Positions 12,531-23,940 of a DNA stretch of 64,000 nucleotides are shown piece by piece; the first letter of the stretch is position 1; each line of letters starts with the position of its first letter. This DNA is from Spirodela intermedia (Eukaryota; Streptophyta; Magnoliopsida; Alismatales; Araceae), in assembly GCA_902729315.2 (NCBI GenBank), contig LR746281.1, positions 1,913,501 through 1,977,500 on the forward strand, given 5' to 3'. The position numbers and the translations under genes were made by a program. The notes under the pieces are model-generated. The model was not told the origin of the DNA. It worked only from the letters and a program-made list of their open reading frames with translations, and did not search any database.

Positions 12531-13943
12531 ATGGCGATGATGACGGACCAGCAGCAGCAGAACTACAAGCACCATTGCAGGATCTGCAGGAAGGGATTCG
12601 GCTGCGGGAGGGCGCTGGGGGGCCACATGAGAGCTCACGGGATCAACGAGGACGCAGCGGCGGGGGAACAGGGCGACGCCGACGACGAGCCTCCCGCCGG
12701 TGTTGGCGGTGGTGGTGGTGGCGTCACCGCATGCAGCCCCTGCGGGAGCGGAGGCGGGAACAGGCGGATGTACGCCCTCCGGGGGAGCTCCAACCGGGTG
12801 CGGACATGCAGAGTTTGCGAGAACTGCGGGAAGGAGTTCTCCTCCTGGAAGGGCTTCCTCGAGCATGGGAGATGCAATTCCGGCTGCGACGTCTCGCTTG
12901 TGTCCGCCGTCGCCGCCGCCGCCGGCGACGAGGAGGAGGAGGAGGACGACGACGAAGAAGAAGAAGAAGAAGAAGAAGGGGAGAGGAGGGAGTGCGTGGG
13001 GTGGTCCAAGGGGAAGCGATCTCGCCGGAGCAAGGTGGCGGCGGGCGGCGGGCTGTCGAGCCAGGAGGAGGACCTCGCCAACTGCCTGGTGATGCTCTCC
13101 GCGGGGAAGATGGAGCCCGGCGCCGCCGCCGCCGTGGTGGTGGTGGAGACGGAGGAGTCCTGCGCCTCGGCCAGCAAGGAGGACCGGAGGAGCTCCGCCG
13201 AGCGGACGGCCAGTTTCCTCGCCGTGGAGAAGCCCAAGGTGGTGGCGCCGCCGCCGAAGGGGATGTTCGAGTGCAAGGCCTGCAAGAAGGTCTTCAGCTC
13301 CCACCAGGCCCTCGGCGGGCACCGCGCAAGCCACAAGAAGGTCAAGGGCTGCTTCGCCGCCAAGCTCGACGACCTCGAGGAGGCCCCGCCGGAGGAAGAG
13401 CATCTGGTCGCTGTCGACGGCGCCGCCGCCGTAGTGCCGTTCGTCGCTCCCCCGCTGAGGAAGAAGAAGCTCCACGAGTGCTCCGTGTGCCACCGCGTCT
13501 TTACCTCCGGCCAGGCCCTCGGCGGCCATAAGCGCTGCCACTGGCTCACTTCCAATGCCGCCGATCAGAGCTCCTCCATGGCCAGGTTGCACCACATACA
13601 GACGCAGCAGGCGAAGCCGCTCCTGCATCTTCGGCCCATGAACGGGCCGCTGGACCTCAACCTCCCGGCGCCGCCAGAGGCGGCGCCGCCGCCACTCGGT
13701 TTAGATGTACCGGCGCTGTTCCTCCAGGGGTGGATGGAGAACGACAATGTCGACCCCGCCGCCACCATCACCACCAACAGCATCAACAAGAAGACCTCCG
13801 CTTCTCATGTTGAAGACGAAGCAGAAAGCAGTGTAAAGCTGGCTAAGCTCAGCGATCTCAAGGATCTGAACATGGGGGGCGTCTCCACCTCCTGGTTGCA
13901 GGTGGGTCTCGGTTCCTCATCTAAAGAGAGCCGCAAGCCCTAA
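12531..13943 (+). CDS. C2H2 zinc-finger transcriptional repressor, ZAT (C1) type, three canonical fingers and an EAR motif
   Basis: A single-exon gene of 470 residues. Finger 1 (C16, C19, H32, H36) carries GRALGGH. A degenerate cysteine-rich segment at about 88-115 ([17 protein letters not shown]) looks like a decayed finger. Fingers at about 246-270 and 315-340 carry the plant QALGGH helix. The box [11 protein letters not shown] (about 177-187) is shared by the ZAT1/4/9 group. LDLNLP at about 374-379 is an EAR repression motif, and a second DLN-type motif lies near the C-terminus. Such proteins bind DNA in the nucleus and recruit TOPLESS-type co-repressors, often in stress or developmental responses. 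The frame is open to an upstream TTG, but 12531 is its first ATG and is followed directly by the conserved Gln-rich start. Acidic (Asp/Glu) and Ala runs come from trinucleotide repeats. It faces a second ZAT-type gene 1.5 kb downstream. Confidence 0.9.
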   Translation: MAMMTDQQQQNYKHHCRICRKGFGCGRALGGHMRAHGINEDAAAGEQGDADDEPPAGVGGGGGGVTACSPCGSGGGNRRMYALRGSSNRVRTCRVCENCGKEFSSWKGFLEHGRCNSGCDVSLVSAVAAAAGDEEEEEDDDEEEEEEEEGERRECVGWSKGKRSRRSKVAAGGGLSSQEEDLANCLVMLSAGKMEPGAAAAVVVVETEESCASASKEDRRSSAERTASFLAVEKPKVVAPPPKGMFECKACKKVFSSHQALGGHRASHKKVKGCFAAKLDDLEEAPPEEEHLVAVDGAAAVVPFVAPPLRKKKLHECSVCHRVFTSGQALGGHKRCHWLTSNAADQSSSMARLHHIQTQQAKPLLHLRPMNGPLDLNLPAPPEAAPPPLGLDVPALFLQGWMENDNVDPAATITTNSINKKTSASHVEDEAESSVKLAKLSDLKDLNMGGVSTSWLQVGLGSSSKESRKP

Positions 13944-14253
13944 CCCCTTTCCTCTCTCTTCTCTCTCTCTTTCTCTTTCTCTCTCTCTCTCTCTCTTTCA
14001 GTGAACAGGTCACAGAAAAACCCTAAACCGAGGAGGAAGGAGGAGAAGGATACTCGTGCCTTGTATTCACCATACTGTAATTAGAAACTCCAAACCCACA
14101 AAGAATATTGTTCTTTTGACACAATTCAATCGATCTTCCACATTATACTTGTAATCTCAATTCCACCGCGATACTCCTCAAGGAGTGCGGTCACACCCCA
14201 TTCATCAGATATTCTTTATCATCTCAATAAATCCCACTACATCGCGTTTACTG

Positions 14254-14304
<51 letters not shown>

Positions 14305-15473
14305 CCACTTCTTAGGGTTGGTGAAGAGCCTAAGCAGCGGTAATTATATGAATAGATATATATAGATAGATAGATAGCAGGAGAGAGAGAGATATACGAC
14401 TCAAAACTAGGCGTTTCTTTGTCAAGCATCGGATAAAGGAGAGCTGTAAATGTGTAAATTGGCGTTAGGATCGATCCCGCTCTGGTCGGATCGGCTCAGC
14501 TCGTCATGGTCCTTGAATATGACCCAGATTGGACGGTCTGACCTGATCCCTGAGCCCCGGGTCACTGGGCCCCATCCCTTGGGGTTGGCTCCGGTAATAT
14601 GCCACAAAACCAGGTGGGTTGGCTAAGGGCCCATTCCGACACCACCATCGGTGAAAACATTGCGCGAGTCAGCGTCTTGACTTCTCCCCATCCTCTTTGG
14701 AGACAAGTTAGCTAATAACTTTCGGCCAAGTTAGGCCAACCTTTGTAGACATAATTCACGCAAGGAGGGTCGTGTAAGCTTTTTCCAACCTTGTGGCCGG
14801 CGTTGACTTCACCAGAGTCAATGATTTTGACTATCGCAAAGAGAGGGGGGCATCGAAAACCTTACCTAAAGAGGAATGGGGCAAGTTTCGTCCATCAACC
14901 CATTGGCAGTACAGTACATCTTCATTGGTGAGGCGTCCGCCGGGGCCCACAACCCAGAACCTCAGCTTGCCTGGTGTTGGGGGGGGCACGACCATCGAGG
15001 GGAGAGTAAGTGTCTGGGCCCCGTGATTTAATTTCTCCATTTCGATATGAAAATAATCATGACGCAATTATTGACAACCCAAGTGATGCTTTTTCATACC
15101 ACGTCAAAGAAATTAGAATATATAAATTAGAAAGGGAATTAATTACCATATATGTATATACATTAGCAATTGGGATCGGGAGTAGCTTGTATGATCCTGG
15201 TGGGTGTTCGAGGCGTTGGGCGTCTGATCCAATGAGAAATCAGACTGGGAAGAAAAAAAATGCTTTTTTTGGAAATTTATGATGCGGATCTACAGTAAAA
15301 AAAAAGCAACTATTCAACCTCAGAATTCGCAGCAAGTTCTATGGAATTGGGTTGAAGGAGAAGAAGAAGAAGAAGAAGAGGATATTATGGAAGGGGGGGA
15401 TCGGCTTACCGGGATTCATGTCGCCGGGAGCTTCTAATTCTGCGCATCAAAAGCTGCAGACGTCTCCGCCAGA
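13944..15473. other. Intergenic region between the two convergent ZAT-type genes
   Basis: It contains the 3' ends of both zinc-finger genes. CT runs lie at about 13952-14000 and 14256-14300 and a short TAGA-type run at about 14357-14378. Several short open frames on both strands have no recognisable domain and I do not call them genes. Confidence 0.5.
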
Positions 15474-16316
15474 TCAATCCATGGGAGGCGGCATATTAAG
15501 ATCTATAGTCATCCGCCATGCTGAGGCGGCGGCGGCACCGCTGCCGCCATCGCCGGTGACGGAGAATTCATAGATTATTGCCGGAGATTTGTTCTCCTCG
15601 CCGGAGATTCCTGTCGGGCACGGGGTTGGAGGCGTCGGCGGCGGCGCCGCGCACGATCTGGGTTGCTTGTGGCTGGCGCGGTGGCCGCCGAGAGCCTGGT
15701 GCGAGCGGAAGACCTTCCCGCAGGTTCTGCAACTGTGCTTCCTCCGCCCGCCGCCGGTCCTCGATCTGACTGTTGTGGCGGGATTAGCCTCGGCCATCTC
15801 CAACTCCTCTACTCCGCCGCCGGCGGCGGCGGAGCACCATGCGTCGCGGGAGAACATCACGAGGCAGCGGGCGACGTCCTCTTCCGGCGTGGTGTCGGAG
15901 ACGGAGCTCGCCGGCTCTGGCTCGAGCTCACCGGGCTTCTGCGGCGGCGGTGGCGGTGGCGGTGGCTTCGAGGACTCGGTGTCGCTCTCCCAGTCGGGGA
16001 GGACGACGGAGGAGGAAGCGGCGGCGCCGCCGAGGGCGGTGGAGGAGAGCTCCGGATCTGTGAGACGGCAGCTCCTCTTGGGTTTCTCCTGCAGGCCGTC
16101 GCCGGAGACGGGCTGCGTGGGCTGGAGATCGCCGCCGTGGGAGGCGGAGGAAGAGGACGAGGGCAAGGCGGCGCCGCCAACAGCGGTGGCGGTGATGACG
16201 TAGGGCTTGGCATGGGATCGCATGTGGCCACCGAGGGCCCGGCCACTGGAGAAGTGGCGGCAGCAGAGCTTGCAGGTGTGCTTGCTCGTCATCGGAGCTC
16301 TCCCGGAGCTTCTCAT
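15474..16316 (-). CDS. C2H2 zinc-finger transcriptional repressor, ZAT1/4/9 type, two fingers and an EAR motif
   Basis: A single-exon gene of 280 residues. Finger 1 has C15, C18, H31 and H35 with GRALGGH; finger 2 has C196, C199, H212 and H216 with QALGGH. The box EEDVARCLVMF (145-155) matches the DLALCL-type box of ZAT1/4/9 proteins, and DLNMPPP at the C-terminus (272-278) is an EAR motif. A Pro run lies at about 118-125. Expected role: a nuclear DNA-binding repressor. ATG 16316 is the first in frame; an ATG at codon 9, just before the finger, is a possible alternative start. It shares its domain order, the DLA-type box and a GA-rich leader with the gene at 12531-13943, in opposite orientation. 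An old inverted local duplication is therefore plausible. Confidence 0.9.
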   Translation of the reverse strand: MRSSGRAPMTSKHTCKLCCRHFSSGRALGGHMRSHAKPYVITATAVGGAALPSSSSSASHGGDLQPTQPVSGDGLQEKPKRSCRLTDPELSSTALGGAAASSSVVLPDWESDTESSKPPPPPPPPQKPGELEPEPASSVSDTTPEEDVARCLVMFSRDAWCSAAAGGGVEELEMAEANPATTVRSRTGGGRRKHSCRTCGKVFRSHQALGGHRASHKQPRSCAAPPPTPPTPCPTGISGEENKSPAIIYEFSVTGDGGSGAAAASAWRMTIDLNMPPPMD

Positions 16317-16331
16317 TCCTCGCTGCCACTG

Positions 16332-16359
<28 letters not shown>
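16332..16359 (-). repeat. (GA)n tract in the 5' leader of the second ZAT-type gene
   Basis: The plus strand reads (CT)n, so the transcript reads (GA)n, ending 15 bases before the ATG at 16316. A second GA tract lies at about 16561-16588. This mirrors the leader of the facing ZAT-type gene. Confidence 0.6.
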
Positions 16360-16365
<6 letters not shown>

Positions 16366-16557
16366 CTCTAGAGCAATATTTTAGAAAGAGAAGAACAGGG
16401 GAAAGGTGTCTAGGGAAGGAAGGATGGGAAGAGGAGAAGACGAGCGAGTGGAGGAAGCTCGGATGAGTAGATGACAAGCATTCCTCACCAAAAGACGCCC
16501 ACACCCCACCAAAAGAGGAGGAGCAGGAAGAGAGAGAGAAGAGAGAGCATGTAGACT

Positions 16558-16588
<31 letters not shown>

Positions 16589-17259
16589 TATTCCCGATCA
16601 AAACGAACGAGACATAACTACCTGGATTCTTTGGGGGAATTTAAGGAATTAGCCCCTGCAAAAACCCCGAATGTGAAAACCCTCTAATCCATTCCTCTAT
16701 TTATTTTAGCTGCTGGGCTTCCGGAGCTACCGTCCCAGGTTTTCTCCGATTTGTAATTACCTTTGTGTCCACAGCTGGTCCAAATACAATAATGCAAATC
16801 ACGCTCCAAATACAGTAATAAAGATTTAGTGCTTATTAGTCAAAGATATGAACATATATGTATGCCAAAGAGGGAAGAGGGATCTAATGCTAATTATTAC
16901 TATAATTGTACCCTTATTAATTAGTTTGCTTAGTGATATAATCATGTGATAAGTCTAATTATTATGCTATTAATAAGAACTCAATGTAAAATTAAAAAAA
17001 AATATTTATGGATAATAAAAATGTATCAGAAAATGGCCTTATCTTCTCCTAAGGTATCCCTAGTTCCCTACGAAATAATTATTTAATTTTTATTTTTTAA
17101 ACTGATTTATTTTAATAATAATACTTGTAAAGTAACTTGCTGGCTAAGGGAGTTTTCGATGTTATCGAGCACTTGAGGCTTCTAAATAAAATAAATTATT
17201 CGTAAGGGTGAAAAATAAATACTGACATGGGTTTTTTTTACAGGTAAATAAATTAAATT
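16360..17259. other. Upstream region of the second ZAT-type gene, passing into AT-rich DNA
   Basis: The first 350 bases are purine/pyrimidine-rich promoter or leader DNA. From about 16780 the sequence is strongly AT-rich. I see no gene. Confidence 0.45.
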
Positions 17260-17900
17260 AATAAGTAGATGATCTTTTTTGCTATTTTATGGCTATTTGA
17301 GGGCCTTTCTCCAATAAGTCCTCAAAATGGTCTTTTTAGGATACTTCCGCTACCCCTCCCGAATCCTTCCTCACTTCACCACCCGGATCTCTCTCTCTCT
17401 CCCTCTCACTCTCTCACTCTCACTTCACTTCTTCCCTCTCGCTGCTTCGATCCTTGACGGAATATTCCCCTCCGTCGATGCCACGCCATTTATGGACGTC
17501 TCGTTGGTGGATTCATCGTAGTTTCTGAGGAGCAAATATGGAAACTACGGCCGGAGACATCCTCCACCTTCCTGTCCGAAACGGACGCCGTCTTCGTCGG
17601 CGGCGCGAGAGACTGATTCTTGCTATCCGCCGCCGCCCCGCCAGAGGGGCACGTGTGAGGAGCGGCTGAGAGGATGACTACGTGTCGACGCCAACAATGG
17701 CGGAGTCCTCTCTACAGGGCGGCGGGCACGTGTGGCAGGGGGCCATGAGAGAGAAACCCGTGGCTCCGCCGCCGTTTTTTGTAACAGCTAGTGGTCCGGC
17801 GGGCGGGGGGGTGGGGGGTGGGGAGGGGAAAGAGTTGCGGAAGAGCCGTTACTGTTCTCACATCTGTTTAAAAGTCCTCTTGAGATCCTTAGATTTCATT
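17260..17900 (+). other. Isolated GC-rich island with promoter-like content and a 43-codon Arg-rich open frame
   Basis: This 600-bp block stands out from AT-rich DNA on both sides. It has a CT-rich stretch (17390-17440) like a plant 5' UTR. An ATG at 17538 opens a 43-codon frame to a TGA at 17667-17669; the product is rich in Arg and resembles no family I know. Two CACGTG G-box/ABRE cores lie at 17650-17655 and 17727-17732. It could be a truncated gene start, a non-coding transcript or a captured gene fragment. No downstream exon is recognisable. Confidence 0.3.
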
Positions 17901-20900
17901 TTTACCGTCAAATGTTTAGTATTTGAAAAAAATATTCCAAGCGTTCGTAGCCTGATAAAAGTTTACCTTTACATCCCTACAAACTTCCTGAGTAATGGAC
18001 TAATCTCTTTCTTTCTTAATTTCCCTTCGCCTTTCAAGGCCATAAAATTACATGACTATTGCATTTCAATAAGTTGATAATGTAAATTACATTCATATAT
18101 CAGTAATATTTTTTTAACGTAAAACATATCCACGAGAAAATACAAAATTGGTCAAGAAAGCTCAAGACTATGAAACCATAAAAGGCTTAAAATACAAAGA
18201 GTTCAAAGCTAGCAAGTTCTTAAAAATCAATTATTTTTTAGTACTGATTGTTGTTATTTTGATGGATCTTCGTTTGATATTTACATGAATAAATCCTATT
18301 TTCTAGTAAGTTCTAAGCTAAATTATGCTAAATTAAAAGAGATAATATTGTAGAAAAGGATGTTTAGCATACATCTTACCAATTATTCTACTTAACTCTC
18401 TCTCTCTCTCTCTCTAACCCTAATATATCTCCCTCTTTGTTATCAAATGGCCTATCATGTCAATAAAGAGAAAGTAGTAAAGCAAGATTGTGTTATACTC
18501 AATTTGGAGATGTTTCATAATATTTAGAGTTGACAAAAGCAAACAATGATAAAAAATATCATTTTACATTACAAGATGACATAATATGTTAGAGTTAATA
18601 TTTCAATATGTGAGAAGTTATGTTGCAAAAGATTGAAGTATATTTACAATAATATATTAATGTATTATTTTAATTAAACAATAATTTATTAAAAATTAAA
18701 TATTTCAATTTATGAGAAATTTACATCACCCAAAAATGTAGCACATCAATGGAAATGTTTTAACATATCATTTTGTATTACACAATAATATATTATAATT
18801 CATTATTTCACCAAAAAAGGAATTGCACTATAAAATAACTTATTATATGTAACATTGTGAAATGGTAGAATGTCTCAACCTTATTGTGTAAGTATATGAC
18901 ATATACTCGAAGACATGAGCATACACCATGTTATGTTATAGAAAAGTGGAATACAGTAAGGTTAATACCTTAATACATGAAAATCATGGTGTCATACATA
19001 AATGAGAGCTATAAGTAATATGTAAATTAAATTTATGTACTTATACATGAGGATCATGTCCAAGAATAGGACAATACATAAAACACTATAGTTTAGTTTA
19101 TAACACTTTATTTATGTTCTGATTTAAGTGAGAATAAGGTTATGTATATAAGGACATTGATTTAAGTGAGATCAATGCCGGAATATATTTATAGAAGAAT
19201 CCCATGTGTTAGTCTTACCTTCACAAAGAAGGGTCAGATTACAATAATGAAAATGTGTTGTTTGGTTTTATGTGGTAGTATTTAATTAGTTATGTACCTT
19301 ATTTTCTTTTCATCCATATTTCTTTACTCTCTAAGGACAAACATATTTGAGTTTAACTAATTTTTTAATATAAAATTCTTTAATTACAAGGGCTCAACTC
19401 TCATATAGTTTTTCCTCAAAACTCTATTTATATTAACAAGCCTCAGAAACCCCATTGTTGATTGAAGGGCTCAGTTCCCTATATCATAAGATAGTGAATC
19501 TAAGGTTCATCTTTCTCCCTATTGAAGCTTCTCCTTGTTGAGACTTGGCTCTCTTTATAGCTTGTTGAAGGACTTGACCAACAACATATCATATCATCTC
19601 CATTTCAAGCTCTCAAAAGTCAACAATCATACTTTTATCTCCATGGAGGCTTATTTTTTTGACATTTTTCTTTCCTCGTCTTCTTGCCCTAGGTCGGGAA
19701 GAACCCCCCCTCTTTTATTTTCATCTCAGCTAGTTTCAACAAATGAAAGTGATCTTCATTTGTTCAAACTTGAAATTAGTTTTGAAACCAGAATATGCAC
19801 ATTAATCTTATGAAATTTGTAACACATAGAATTCTTTGAATTTTGATGGACACATTAACCATTTGTTATGCTATATTTAGTCTTTGAGATATATTTTCAT
19901 GAGCAGTTGATGCTCATACCCACTAAGTGATCTACTCTATAAAAGTTTTCTCTTTGTAAGACAATATTTTAGATCATTTTACTTTGCAAGATATTTACCT
20001 CATATGTGTATGAAGTATAATTTTAAATGCAAATTCAAGTGATCTCCACAAAAAACATCCTCATAAATTATCACTTTCGTCGAACCATTTGAGCTTTTCA
20101 AATGTGAATTCTAACTATTTCTAAACATTACTTGAAATCCATGTGTAATGAGTCATCACTTAAATGCATGTATCAACATAAAGAATGATTTGAGATTCAC
20201 ATTCAATCAACATCCTCAATCTCAAATTCATAATGTGAAATATAATGTTTGTACCTTCCTCTCAGTACTTCACATCTTATATATATGCATCATATGTTAA
20301 AATAAAAGGATATAAAGTGTAATTTTGATTATATATGAGGTAGATAACTAATCCACTTTTCTATTTTTTTTGGAGGTCTCATGGGAAACCAATATTATGA
20401 TTACCTTATTTTGGCACTTCTATGATGTTGGGTTATATACCTAAAGTTTTGATTTATGTGCTAATCATGAAACAAGTCATAATTAAAAATTCACATAGCT
20501 CAAGAAGGTATTAATAAATAAAAAAGAAAGTTTAAACAGTCCATGGAGCCACCTATATTTATTAAATTGATCAAATATAGTAAATAATCACTCACCGATA
20601 TATATGTATCTTAATAGTTAATAAAAATAAAATAAAATTAGTGCATAGTTTTAACATGCCATTAAGTGAATAATCATTTTATATGTATCATCTTTATAAA
20701 ATCAATTAAAACATATACCTTGCTAGTTATACTAAGGAGCCAACTTTTTATCTATTGATACAAATTTTACTTCATATAATTTGTATTATTATGAGCTATT
20801 TGAACTACATACCAATTTTTTTTTCAAGTAGTTATGAGATTACTAAGTCATTGCAAATCATTTCATGCATTCTTTCTATGAACGTGATAAATATATCATC

Positions 20901-22816
20901 AGAATTCACTAAATAACCCATTAATGCTAAGTTATTTCTTGCTATCTATAAGAGCTAAGGATGTAAGATCCATTTGTCAACACAAATAACTATGTAGTAT
21001 ATTTTTTTATATTTTTGTGAACTATTTTAGCTGCAATACTAGTTAAATTTCTATGTGAGCACTTATAAATGACCATAGATCATTTCATTCACCATCTTAA
21101 CCCTAAAGTTTTTTATTGTGATCTTTTTTTTAAATAACCCTTGCATTAGTTTCAAAACTTCTTAAAAATGAGTGTTTTTCTTTAGAAACATGAAGAGGTC
21201 AAGGAATGAGCATGACAAAGCAAACCTTTGCCAATTATAGACAAATCTTCATCAGGGGAACTAGAGATGATTAGAAATTGGTTGATGTAAGATTATCAAT
21301 GTATTACATGGATGGCATTGATGTATTGTAGACTTCATAATGTTATTCACATGATTTTTCTGATTTATGTATCAATCAAAAGTAATGTTAAACATGTTTC
21401 AAGAAGATTGACGCATCTTGAGCCTAATGACATCATTTTTTTAATGTACCTATTATTTGAAAAGTATCATGTTCCTCATGTTTCATGAAATCATTATACC
21501 ATTTTTTGCATCAGGTCTTAATATATTATTTTTTAATTAAAAATAATGCCAATCTATTAAAGCAACAACTGATGGAAAGCTTCACCGTATCATTTCATCC
21601 TGACCATATAAAATAAATTCCTTGTATGCTTTGGATTTGAACATGTTACAATAGAGAGCCCAAAGAAGGCAAAGATAAAAAAATAAAGAAAGGCTGTCTA
21701 GGGAGTAGCTGATCATCTATTAAAAGAATAAGTGCCAAACACCGCAAGGCTTGCTTCAAAAAAAAAAAAATCAAAGCCCGAGAGGATGAACTTGTTCACC
21801 ATGGACAAACTTATGGCTCATTCCGTCACAGAAAATGAAGATGAATAGACACAAAGGGATGAAAAGAGTGGAGTGGATGAATTATTTGCACCTTTCTGTA
21901 AAGCCCCAGAGACACAGAGGGATATAAACTTCTGTGGGAGCCAATCGCCTCTTATGGAATAGCTCAGTTAATCAAGAAATGAAACTCTATGAAGCGTCAA
22001 GATAAGTTGGCCCGTGGAAGTCACCTTTCAGCTTCCGGAACCATTGAAAATGAAATTCAGTGCCTACGTTCTCAGAGAAGCAACCAAAGCCAAAAGTAGT
22101 ATGTAATGAATTAACTGAAGACGCTCTATTGCTGTTTCATCTACCCAGACAAGATATCAGCTTCAATTCATTCGAGACTAACAAGATATGTGCATCAGGA
22201 AATCGACACATAGTCGAGAATAAGAATTGCAGTGCAGCAGGAGGTAAAGAAAAGAAGAAAAAACCTCAGAAGGCAAGCACCACATAATGCAACCAACCCA
22301 AAAATGGTGGGCTCTGTCAAGAGATTGAACTCATAACAGTCTGCAAAGGGTTTACTCATCTCCCTGTTTCCATCGTACCAAGCTTGGAATTGAACTGAAG
22401 GGTCTCTTCCTTCGACTCTGATTTCATCCACAGCCAGTTATCTTGTGAAATCCAGAAAATGGGCACGAGAAATAAGATGAAATCCGAAAAATAAATCATG
22501 GCAAATGAAGAATACCCATGTCATTTCAATAAAATCTTGGGATTAGTGAAAGCACACACCATGTGGAGAACACTTACGGTTCATTTCTCTTGTAGCTCCA
22601 TCCGGGAGGGGAAAATAAAAACATTGGAATCTTCAAAATGTTAGGCCAATTAGATTAGCACAGCACCACTTCTGGGAAATAACAAGAAATTGATCGATTA
22701 TACAAACTAATTGCAACTGAAAGCTTGGGTCAATCAGTACGCAATTCACTTGCCTTGCTACAGATTCACCCGAAGTCGGATCCACCATAACTCACAACAA
22801 GGACACAGAGAGACTG
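17901..22816. other. Gene-poor AT-rich intergenic DNA
   Basis: Nearly 5 kb of AT-rich sequence without a supported gene. Loosely repeated phrases between about 18540 and 18850 (TATCATTTT..ATTACA, ATTTCA) suggest old diverged repeats or transposon remnants, but I could not identify LTRs or a pol domain. The last ~700 bases hold the 3' UTR and flank of TGD1. Open frames at 19535-19813 and 22060-22287 have no recognisable content. Confidence 0.4.
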
Positions 22817-23940
22817 CTAGCCCATGGCATGCTTGAGGGAGTCCCCGGCACCTTGGAAGAAGCAGTACGAGAGAGCAAAATCAGCAATAAAGATGCTGAC
22901 GAGAGATATGACCACCGCCGAAGTCGTAGATTCGCCGACACCTTTGGCTCCGCCGATGGTTGTCACGCCCCAGGAACAGCTCACCACGGCTATGATAGCG
23001 CCGAACACCTGTGACTTGATCATGGCGCTCACTATGTCCCAGGGCCGCAGAGCCCGCTGCGCAGAGTCCAGGATAATGTTGGCGCTTATCCCGTATATAC
23101 CGTCCGCGAGCAGCGCGCTAGAAGCCAGCCCCACCGTGAAGCAGAGCAAGGTGAGCACAGGGAGAGCTATGCAGCAAGCGATTACCCTTGGAGTCACGAG
23201 GTAGTCGACGGGGCTTGCACCAAGCACGCGGAGAGTATCCATCTGCTCGGATACCTGCATAGTGCCGAGCTCCGCCGCAAAGGCGCTGCCGACGCGGCCA
23301 GCTACGACGATTGATGTGACGACGGGGCTCAGCTCTCGGGAGAAGGCGAGGGCCAGCACCCCTCCCACGGATCGGGTGAGACCGAGACGGATGAACTCGC
23401 GGACGAACTGGATGGTGAAGGCCATGCCGACGAAGGCGGAGGTGAGCAGGCAGACGCCAACCGAGCGCGGACCAACACGCTCCAGCTGCTGGAGTGTGTT
23501 GCGCCAGTGGATCCTGCCGGTGAGGGTCTGATGGATGACCTGCCCCGCCACCACGAGCACTGTCAGGCCCCGCCAGAGCGGCCTCGGGGGGTTCCACGAT
23601 CCCAAGAGTGATATGCCATCTTTCGGCTCGGGCTGGGGCAATGGCGGAACTGGGAGGGAGTCGTTCGCGCTCTGATCTGAATAGCAGCGGCTGGGGGATG
23701 GGAGGCGCCGCGGCGGAGCTGAATCGAAGGATCTAAAACTGACAGACGAACCTCGGAAGGGGATCCCGCAGGGGAACTTACTGACGGCAAGACGATCATC
23801 CGTCGTCTTCCTGCACCAGAACTACGAATCAGATCTTATCCTTCTTCCACAAATTCCGGCGGTGGCCGAGGCAAAGGCGGAGAGATCTACCTGACGAAGG
23901 CGGCCACCGGAAGGACTCGCACGAAGGAAGTGGTCTCCAT
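22817..23940 (-). CDS. TGD1: TRIGALACTOSYLDIACYLGLYCEROL 1, permease of the chloroplast lipid importer
   Basis: TGD1 is the permease of the TGD1-TGD2-TGD3 ABC transporter in the inner chloroplast envelope, which imports ER-derived lipid precursors for galactolipid synthesis. Exon 1 (23940 down to 23891) begins METTSF and ends FVAG-type AG|GTAGAT; the 80-bp intron ends at 23811. Exon 2 (23810 down to 22817) is in phase, giving 347 residues against 350 in Arabidopsis. Residues 1 to about 85 are rich in Arg, Ser and Pro, as in a plastid transit peptide. Residues from about 90 form the MlaE/permease domain with several membrane spans. Signatures are HWRNTLQQLERVGP, TIQFVREF, FSRELSPVVTSIVVAGR, SAFAAELGTMQVSEQ, RALRPWDIVSAMIKSQVFG and GGAKGVGESTTSAVV. 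An apparent start inside exon 2 near 23641 is TTG, not ATG. The gene is divergent from SEC16. Confidence 0.95.

Noticed and set aside
12476-13531. A 351-codon plus-strand frame rich in Arg and Gly
   Set aside because: It overlaps the ZAT-type gene in another frame; the real frame has zinc fingers and an EAR motif.
12432-13628. A 398-codon minus-strand open frame
   Set aside because: It is antisense to the ZAT-type gene, is made of low-complexity Leu, Gly and Ala runs created by the GC-rich codons, and has no domain.
15663-16466. A 267-codon plus-strand frame
   Set aside because: It is antisense to the second ZAT-type gene and consists of Gly/Ala-rich low-complexity sequence.
22817-23641. 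TGD1 starting at 23641
   Set aside because: The codon there is TTG. The frame continues upstream through a transit-peptide-like region to an intron and an ATG at 23940.
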